From Cristatella mucedo (taxonomy: Eukaryota; Bryozoa; Phylactolaemata; Cristatellidae): DNA of 64,000 nt. The DNA lies in NCBI GenBank assembly GCA_009760855.2, contig WPIO01000006.1, positions 10,143,501-10,207,500 of the forward strand, written 5' to 3'. A program made the translations under genes and the position numbers. The notes beneath the pieces were generated by a model that was not told where the DNA came from, searched no databases, and worked only from the letters and a program-made list of their open reading frames with translations. Each line of letters begins with the position of its first letter. Position 1 is the stretch's first letter. Of the stretch, positions 55,885 to 64,000 are shown in pieces.

Positions 55885-56954
55885 GAAGCTCGACTAGGAC
55901 AGCCAGAAAGACGATTAAAGTTGGATGGGTGTCTTTTGTACACAAAGGAGAACGATGGAGGCGGGCTGAATTATCGAGTACCTGCAGAGCTCCTGGGCAC
56001 CTTTGGTGTAACACAAAGTTTGGTGCCAGTTTGCTTCAAGGTGTTTCGTGTGGATATCCCCAAACTCTCTGATTCATCACTCGCCCCTCCTCGGGGTTGT
56101 AGAGTCACACTGTGAGCTCTAGGCAAGCACGAAGAGGAGAACAATGCGAGCTATCATGCTGAGTGAAACAAGCTGAACTACCAACTTAACGTATCGTCAA
56201 TTCAGGCTGGGAGGCTCAGAGCTTGCTGCTGCCTTAGTCCTCAGCGACTTTTGCGAGTAGCCAGACAAGGACTACAAACGAACCAGTTCGAGTACATCGA
56301 TTTCCTAAGCAATCTATACTGAATGACACACTTGATCTTGGTCCCAAGAGGGCCCCCCCTTAAAAGCTGCCCTTGGCAGTATCCATCCAAGCTAGAGGGA
56401 GCCCATTGACACGTCCTATGTGAGGTGCTCTTTTTGCGTAATCTACTTATCCTTGCTTTAGTGAACAATTCTCGGAACTCTTACAAGTATTGCACAGCAT
56501 CGAGATCGCTAGCAAAAGGTAGCCAGCGCATGTTCCAGTTTGCTATTGGCAGTCGCCGCCATATTGGGTGAGCTCGCCAAAAAAGCTTCCACCAACTCAA
56601 ATACTGCCTAGAGCATTTTTAGCGAGCAGCCCTTTGGGTCTGTTGTTGTCAGATTTGAAATGCCACATAGGTCACTCCGGAAAGCAGTGCACATGCGCAC
56701 ATTCACTTGTTGTCCTTGTTAGCCGGGTAACTTCCGGAAATCACCAATGGCTCTCTGTCCAAGAACCTGGTGTGCAGGTGACAACGAGGTCGCTTGCAGC
56801 CTAGCTTCCAACAGCTTTGGCTGAGCAGTCCATGAACTGCCGAGTCAGACGCCTTTGGCATATTGCGCAGCGATATTGCGCAGCACACACTTGTCATTGA
56901 TGCCGAACACTGCTGACAGCTGCCGACAATCAAGCCACACCACAGTTCACATAC

Positions 56955-57107
56955 CTGTTATGACGGCCGAGTGGTAGTAGCCACATGCTATGTGAGTAGC
57001 CTTCTTATCAAACTTTATCATCGTGGGTTGCTCCACGGTGTCAACGTCCTCGCCGAGTCCGAGCTGACCTTCGCTATTACTACCCCATCCGTAGACCTTG
57101 CCATCGT
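56955..57107 (-). CDS. RPGR: RPGR-like gene: RCC1 repeat exon
   Basis: 153 bases between CGTGTGCTTGCAG and AACAG|gtatgt. DDGKVYGWGSNSEGQLGLGE ... IACGYYHSAVIT aligns with the RPGR blade that has MWGDNSEGQIGL ... ISCGYYHSAFVT; the CGYYHSA motif is distinctive. Phase 1 at both ends. Confidence 0.9.
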
Positions 57108-58827
57108 CTGCAAGCACACGCAGGGAGTTGGTTTGAGTTCATGCCTTGGCTTGGCAATTCGGCACGCCGATGTGCCGAACTGACCCTCAATTCACCAAAC
57201 AAATCCGGTGCAACTTCTGCAGGGTCTGACTGAGCAATTCCCCCCCCCCCCCGACGAACGTGCCCGCGAACGCTGGCTCAATAATCAGCAAACATTGTCA
57301 GCCTTTGATATCTGTATATTTCAGCTGCCCAGCTGTCTCGTCTATCCTTGCCCGGGCCACCTAGGTAACGGTCCCAGTTACCATCCATCACCTACCATCG
57401 TGACTGACCAGCAAACTGGCCAGTCAGAAGCAGGTGAGTGTGACATTTGTGCTTTTAATTCGCTGGCTCACGTTCCCAGCAATCAAATGAGCAGTGCAGC
57501 TTGGCGCTTGGCAACCAGGAAGCAACCCCCCCCCCCGACTGCGGAAGCGGATCCCCGGACTGGCTCTTTCCCAACAGCAGCCAACACCGAAGTGCTTTCG
57601 ATACGTGCTGCTGCTGCTGCTGTGGCATTACGCGCTGTTTCTGCCGATGTTGATTAATTGTCATAGGAATGCATTTCTTTTTACTGGCGATAGTTTAAGT
57701 AGTTGCTCTTGAATACAAGGAAAGTAAACATCCAAGGCTTAGTCGGATACCAAAAATTGGTTTGGGGAAAGTACGGAGCCCAGGGAAACATTATCTTGCT
57801 TTTTGTGAGATTATTTGTAATTTTCTTCGAGCCTTCAAAGTTCTCTAAGACACTAATACTCCACTCGGCAAAATACTGCGGTTAAAATATGCGAGATTTC
57901 TTCCATGGTCATGATCCGACACCGAAGAGTGAACGAATGCTGTGGTTAGCGGATAGTGGATTGTGCCGGAGAGCATCTCCCCCATAGCTAAGCGATATAC
58001 CTGGCAGAGGCCCTCCTGGCTTCATGCCTCCCTGGTACCGGCACGGAGCCAGCTAGGACAAGTATCGCTGTGCATGATCAATGCACTTGCAGCTTTAATA
58101 TTCTGCATTGTTTGGCAAAAAAGCACGGATAGTTGACTAGGTTTGTACTACACGTTTGCAACCAGCTTGAATACATGGTGTAATTGTATGCACTCATTTG
58201 ACCTCATCCTAGTGCAGGGTGTCCTCCGTCGCTCGCGGCTGATATATCCCCCCCAACCTTCAACGGCAGACAGCATTTGCTCTGTAAACAGCCTGCTGAA
58301 GAAGCCACATTGCTCACATCCTCATTTAACAATATGGGCTGATAAAAGACAGCAAAAAAGTAATCTGACAAATCAGTCCATGCAAATATGCTCTCTAATT
58401 TCTCTCTCCCTCTCCTCTCCCTCTTCCTCTCTCTCCTCTCCCTCTTGCTCTCTCTCTCTCTCTCGAACAGCTTTATCTTACTAGCTATTTTAATTTTGGA
58501 AGCCACACGTGGTTGATTGTCTGGTTTTAGTAATATAAATAATTCCACATTGGTTTTACACCTTTCTGGGCCTCGCGACATTTACTTTTTCGAAAGCTGG
58601 CCAAATTCACTCATTTGAAGCAATGGATACCAAAACGAGCCAGGTCGTATTGCCAAGCTGTGCCGTGCATATGCACGCCTTATATGACAGACCCTGGAAA
58701 TGTTGATGCAATTACTTGCAGGCAAATTTAAATGCCTTACATTCTCCTACAACATATGAAGTCTGGTAAAAAAAAAACCGACTGAAACGCTTGCGTTCCG
58801 ATCGCCTTGCGCAAGAAGAAGCTTTAC
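57108..58827. other. RPGR-like gene intron
   Basis: No exon. C-runs of 12 and 8 lie at 57,241 and 57,529. A (TC)-rich imperfect tract lies at 58,397-58,464. Confidence 0.5.
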
Positions 58828-58995
58828 CAGTCAGAAGCATAGAATGGCTGCTACCACCATCCAGCTGCCGAATGCGACCAACGCCTTTCGGCAGAGGGAC
58901 GGTGGCAGGTGTAAGACAGCTGTCATCTGCTGAGTCGTCACCACCACAGGACTGCCGGTCGTTATTAGCACCAAATGCATAGAGTTTGCCTGACT
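58828..58995 (-). CDS. RPGR: RPGR-like gene: RCC1 repeat exon, diverged
   Basis: 168 bases, phase 1 to phase 1, acceptor CTTTTGCTGCAG and donor ACTG|gtaaag. ESGKLYAFGANNDRQSCGGD ... IRQLDGGSSHSMLLT is a poorly conserved blade: the usual GQLG is RQSC and the usual CG is DG. The corresponding RPGR blade (YATGGNNEGQLG ... LSAGSNTSAALT) is also the one that lacks the CG pair. Confidence 0.8.
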
Positions 58996-59122
58996 CTGCA
59001 GCAAAAGCAAAGCATGACGTCAATGGCACTCACTGGCAAGCGACGACTTTCAAGCCCAATGTCTCGTTGCTGATATAGCAGCGCAATGTCCTGCTATGAA
59101 GATGAACCGTGTAAATGTGTCA

Positions 59123-59123
<1 letters not shown>

Positions 59124-59167
<44 letters not shown>

Positions 59168-59220
59168 ACACAAACAACACACATGCATCCACACACACAC
59201 AAACACACACACACATACAC
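59124..59220. repeat. (AC)n microsatellite
   Basis: A pure run of about 20 AC units to 59,163 is followed by interrupted ACAC blocks to about 59,220. Confidence 0.9.
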
Positions 59221-60187
59221 ACCTTGACCGAATAACCGAGTATCAGTGCAAAATCATAGCTAAACTGCAATTGGGTTTGTGAAGCCGGAAGTTTAGGAGA
59301 TGGAATCTCGATGCCCATTAGCTTCACTGTGTAGCTTATCAGCTCCCATAGTAAGTGGCACACGAGCATCTATTACTGGTTTCTGTAATTATTACTATGA
59401 CTCATCTCCCAGTGGCTCGCATGGAAAGTCTACGAGCCATGCTTGCAAACTAGTTTGCAGGACGAGCTAAATATACCCTAACTCTCTTAGGAGATTTCTC
59501 GATGGTTTCTGGTCGCAAAGTAAATTCGACTGCAAGTCCGACTAGATAGAGTTAATGCTAGCGTGCACAGCTAGACGATCGTTCGAGAAGTGCATCCGGA
59601 CCTGGTATGGAAGCCTTCCGAAGCCATTGCAGAACACTCAATGTCAGGCTTGGCATCTGTCATGACATGAAAGCTAAGAAAAGCTGCTCGTCACAGCAGA
59701 CATGTCTGACTCCCAGTGGACCACGCCCCAGAGGAAATGAGCAAGCACCATGTGACTGGTCTGTAGCAGAGATGATCAGAACAGCTAAGACCGATGGCTA
59801 CCTAACTGTCGACCTCATGAGAGCGTTATCATCGGCCTGGTCTGCAACTGCACAAGTCTACCGTATCTACACATCCGAGCTCACTCGAACTTTCTCTTTA
59901 TGACACGAGACCATTCTTTCACGTACCAGTTGCCCTACACGAAGGCATAAAAAGAAGTTAGTGTCACACGCACTCTGTGTCGAGCCGACCCAGGACCCTC
60001 GGAGCCGAGGTCAACTTTCAGATCGAATTTGAGCTGCTGAAGGCACGGCAGAGCGCCTCGAGCAAGTCAGCAGAACGCACGATGCCGATCCAGAGGTGGG
60101 CGCACATGGCTCCAACTTTCTCTTTCTCTAGCATCCTTTATTAGGCTGTCTATATAGCACCCTCTCTTAGCTTTCTATACAGCTTTA

Positions 60188-60361
<174 letters not shown>

Positions 60362-61396
60362 TAACACCCTCTATTTGGGCTTAATATAGAACCTCTTCTG
60401 TAGGCTCTTCTGTAAGGCTTCTGTAACATTCTCTACTAGACTTATTATAGTGATATATATTTAGCTTTCATAGAACCACAGATTAGGTATTTTTTGTTGA
60501 ACCCTCTATTAGGCTTCCTATAATGATTAGGCTCTATCGCTCTGCTCCCTGCTTATGTCTATCGCCACCGAAAGTCCGGCCGCAAGCTTCTTATCTGCTG
60601 ACAAACACAAAAGCATACACCGAACGCCCCGCGCTGCCGACAAGTGCTCCGCATTCTCGCGCCACCTAGACGCCAGCTCAGTTCTGGAGGCCTGCAATGA
60701 CAACATGGTGTGCGAACTAATCTATCAACCCCTGCAACCCCTGCTGCAAGGCAGGTCATCGAGGGCAGTGCCTACAGGCCATCTCTCAGCTGCATCCTGC
60801 TCCTCAGCCTTCAGCCAAGAAGCCACGTGACAGGCACTGGACGACTGCCAAAGGTAATCTATGTGCACGCTGGGCTGGCTCGGCTCGGCTCAGCTTAGCC
60901 GAAGCAATGGAAGTAGCCTCGCACATGACATGCCCTCTAACGCAGCTGAGCTTCAGCTAGACATGCAGTTGCAGCCGCCGCCTCCTTAAAAAAAGCTGCT
61001 TCCATCAGCAAGGTCGGAAGGTCAAGGCTGTGGACCACAGCAGCCTTGCAGGGGAGGCCTGCCGTCACAGCCATTCCGGTCTCGAATGAGAATTGGGCAG
61101 TCAGTGAGAGCCCAATTCAACAACATGCCCCGGCGGCAGCCAGCCTGTGACGATGCCGTCGCGAGATTCGGCACGCATGCGCACACACTTGGCAACAGCT
61201 TTTTACACTGGGGCCAGCTACTAGCTTTAATGGCAGTAGCCGGCTCGGGTGGCTAGTGAGCTCTAGCCAACGGCACGCTCCCAGTTCCCAAGTCTGGTGG
61301 GTTAGCCGTGCCAATTAGTCACCAGTCAGCTGACTGCAGCTGGCCGACCACCCAGCAGGACACGTGGCCGTGCCGGCACACGAGACCAACACTTGC

Positions 61397-61459
61397 CTGT
61401 ACCGACGAGAGTGTGCGATTTACCGCAGCCTATAGTGCACACCTTTTCGTGCTTGAGGC
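61397..61459 (-). CDS. RPGR: RPGR-like gene: RCC1 exon with GC donor
   Basis: 63 bases between acceptor CTCGTGCCGTTGCAG and donor ACAG|gcaagt, a GC-AG intron with an otherwise perfect donor. It encodes LKHEKVCTIGCGKSHTLVGT, matching RPGR [20 protein letters not shown] in length and position. Phase 1 at both ends. Confidence 0.85.
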
Positions 61460-61905
61460 CTGCAACGGCACGAGAAAGAGCGCCGCTTCCGCCACCCGAA
61501 GCGTCTGGTGCCCGAAGCCGGGCTCTGGCAGCTGGACGCTGCAGGCACTGGCTGGCATGCGTGAAGCAGCTGCTGCAGGGCAGCATGCCCTCCGAATGGG
61601 GGAGGAGACACCCTACTTTCGTGCATGCGTGCCGTCACCGAACAAGAAACCCAGTGGCTGCCGGCTTCAGGGAAGCACGGCAGCCAACGCTCGAGGAGAC
61701 AGCAGCAGCAGCATGCCTAGCCGAGGAGGGCTCCCCCCCCCCTAGCAGCAACATCCTGGGCTGCCTTCCCGGAGGCTAGAATAAGTCAGAGCGGATCGCT
61801 TACGCACGGCCCGAAGAGGAAGCCTCAGCGAAGCCGGCCCCGGCGCTGTTGCCTCGTGCCGGCGCCACGATTCTGGCGATGCTTTAAAGCGCAAGCTTTA
61901 CTTAC

Positions 61906-61998
61906 CCTTGATACAACTAGGCTTTGTCTGGGCCTTATCGTTGCCGAGTCCGAGCTGGCCATAGGCGTTGTCTCCAAGTGCAAAGGCACGCCCGGATT
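61906..61998 (-). CDS. RPGR: RPGR-like gene: first RCC1 exon found
   Basis: 93 bases from AACGAACG-preceded TTGCAG-type acceptor to donor CAAGG|gtaagt. SGRAFALGDNAYGQLGLGND then KAQTKPSCIKG aligns with RPGR [28 protein letters not shown]. From memory the exon lengths 93, 63 and 159 found in this gene recur in vertebrate RPGR, which supports orthology. RPGR is a ciliary RCC1-domain protein that binds RPGRIP1 and PDE6D at the transition zone. The preceding exon (about 50 residues, the first half blade) was not seen up to 64,000 and is expected beyond the edge. Confidence 0.85.
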
Positions 61999-61999
61999 C

Positions 62000-64000
62000 T
62001 GCAACGAACGCAACACAGCCGTGCGCGCCCTCGCTAGCCAGTCGCTGGCCGAGCAGCGCCGCTGGCTGAAGTCAGCACTGGCGCAGGCTCACAGGAGCAG
62101 CCATGCAAATGAGTTGAGCAGTTCATGCAGCCAGCCATCTTCGACGCTAGTTCGACGTGTTTTTTCTGACAGCCCAAATACTGCTATTACAATGCATTGA
62201 AACTTGGTGGCCGTTGCCAGGGAGAAAGGAGAGGATTCGTGCGTGTGCAGGTGGCGAACATAAGCAGAACCGGAGGAAGAGGGAAGTGAATTGATAACGC
62301 CGTGGGAAACCGGTGGAGTGTAGAAAGCAGCAACTCTTGGCATTGCCGCTGCACAGGCACGCATGCACCACTCACATGCACGTGTCTCTCACATCGCTGC
62401 ACACGCACATGTCGGCACAAGCAGCAAATCGGTATAGTCTTGAAAATATCCATATGTCCTATGTAAAAAAAGGGACCGTTTGAATGCCAAAACATTTCGG
62501 GCCCGAACCACGTTCTCGTTAGCCCTTTGTACATCCTTCGGGCCAGCTGCCAGGTGCTCGATGCTACTATAAGCTCCTTGCGTTCTATCGTAACACTTTA
62601 AACATTCCGATAGCCAAGAGTAAGCTATTTGCCCACAAGCAGCCAGGGACAAATCCTGATGGGCTGAATCTCCAAGGCTGGGTAAAAATAAATGCTAACT
62701 CTCGGCCGACCAGGGACCGAGCTATGCAAGGTCAAACTGGGCCGAGTGGATGCACCCTGGAGTCGACTGGCTCATCGCACTTCCAGTCTCTACTGGACAC
62801 ATCCTACAAAATGCCCACATGCGATGAACGTATAACCTCACAACAGTGGAGGATCTGCCCACTATGGACAGAGTGGGATGTGATGAACTAACGAAAAGCC
62901 AGTCGGCTCCTGGAAAGTCTATTCTGGACAGTTTGACCTAGCGTTTCATTACGAACTCCTTACAGCAGCAGCAAGTAGCTATAGGTTCCAGTGTCTAGTA
63001 GTTTTTACCGATAGTCTCCTCTAGTAGTTTTTACCGATAGTCTCCTCCTTGCAAGCCGAGAGGCTACGCAAAAAACCGTGCACGGGCTTCAACAACTCTT
63101 GGCTTTATGCAGAGCTCAGCATTAAGAAATAGCACGGCCATAGCTGGCTCTTTGCTGGCTCTTTGCTCCCTTCGTTTGGTCATGATGCTTCCAGCATGTA
63201 GCAAGGCTCTCTGAGACAACAATGGCAGCACTGGCAGGCAGGGAAGCGGGCTGGGGCGTAGGAGGGGGTAACTCGTGAACGCTCGGAATCGATCTCGACT
63301 CCCTTGCATACGATCCTGCCGGAGCTCAGCAAACGAGCAAACCAAGAAGCAACCCCGCCCCTACCCCACTGTCGGCAGTCTGCTGCTGAGGACTGGGGAG
63401 CTGCTTAGAGGGTATCCAATGATACTGGACAATCTGGAAACCAAAGCAGGTGTCTGCATAGGGAATCTGCATAGGGAATAGCATTGCTGAAGGCCCGAAG
63501 TAAAGGCGTCAGCTCGGAGCTACCAATACTTGGCTTAACTGCAGCTCTGCCGTATGACCTCAGAAAACAAACTTTGACAGCTAGTGAAGCATACCACAAC
63601 ATGCCTGCATGCCAAAGATATCGTGCTACCACTACACAGAAATCTGCCAGCAGGAGCCGTTTGCTTACCCCTTGATTTAAGAAACTACTCTTGACATAAC
63701 GAGTGAATTATTGACAGCCGTCTGCTGTGAAAAAGCTGGAGTTTCACATGGCCATAAGACTTCGTGTAGCCACGAGAGCTGCGCTGCTACACTGGCACGA
63801 TTTCACAGCTGCATGGGGAGTGGGGCAGCAGGGCAGGCATACAGAGGACGGCAGACAGAGGACGGCAGACGCCCCTTGCAAGCGTCTTGAGCAAGCCGCA
63901 GCTGATCTGCCAATCGGCCACCATTGGTGAGCACCACACAAGAGTACAGCCCCCTCACTCGTGTGTGCCCTGAGTTCGTTCCTGGCTGACCCGGTCAAGC
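62000..64000. other. RPGR-like gene intron or upstream DNA, nothing recognised
   Basis: No exon or named repeat. Small tandem duplications occur: a 26-base unit at about 62,996-63,048, GCTGGCTCTTT at 63,143-63,167 and AGGACGGCAGACAG at 63,845-63,870. Confidence 0.4.

Overview
This is a window of animal nuclear DNA, probably from an aquatic invertebrate; I cannot fix the phylum. Evidence: split genes with GT-AG introns, three recognisable metazoan genes (a CLCA-family gene, TMEM242 and an RPGR-like RCC1 gene), many decayed CR1/L2-type LINE fragments, tRNA-derived SINEs and long microsatellites. No prokaryotic operon, rRNA gene, functional tRNA gene or CRISPR array was seen.

Layout. 1-3.9 kb: the signal-peptide exon of a CLCA-like gene on the minus strand, whose remainder lies off the left edge, followed by intergenic DNA with two inverted copies of an LTR-like repeat. 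3.9-15.7 kb: a sharply AT-rich, intron-free, densely coding island that I read as a decayed endogenous viral element. It carries a protein-primed family B DNA polymerase, a parvovirus-VP1-like phospholipase A2 protein, an HNH-AP2 endonuclease, two phage-tail-fibre-like proteins, two probable structural proteins and a minus-strand cassette of small genes. Many of its genes begin immediately after a TATATAGAAA-type motif. 15.7-22.1 kb: LINE and SINE debris, including a near-perfect hairpin of LINE tails. 22.8-30.9 kb: TMEM242 on the plus strand (three coding exons found; the first exon was not). About 34-62 kb: an RPGR-like gene on the minus strand. Seven exons encode the RCC1 propeller (50.4-62.0 kb) and at least four encode an acidic, lysine-rich tail (37.5-46.2 kb). 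A possible last exon lies at 34.2-34.5 kb. 62-64 kb: no exon recognised; the first RPGR exon(s) are probably beyond the right edge.

How the parts relate. The viral island sits between two divergently transcribed host genes, CLCA (leftward) and TMEM242 (rightward). Inside it, polymerase and small genes run leftward, while the putative capsid and fibre genes run rightward and end tail to tail with them at a shared TTAA. Reading frames are broken by about twenty in-frame stops and by frame changes that lie almost all in A or T homopolymers. The element is therefore either an old insertion or partly damaged by homopolymer errors in the assembly. I saw no double-jelly-roll capsid protein, packaging ATPase, adenain-type protease, integrase or terminal inverted repeats, so it is either truncated or not a standard Polinton/adintovirus.
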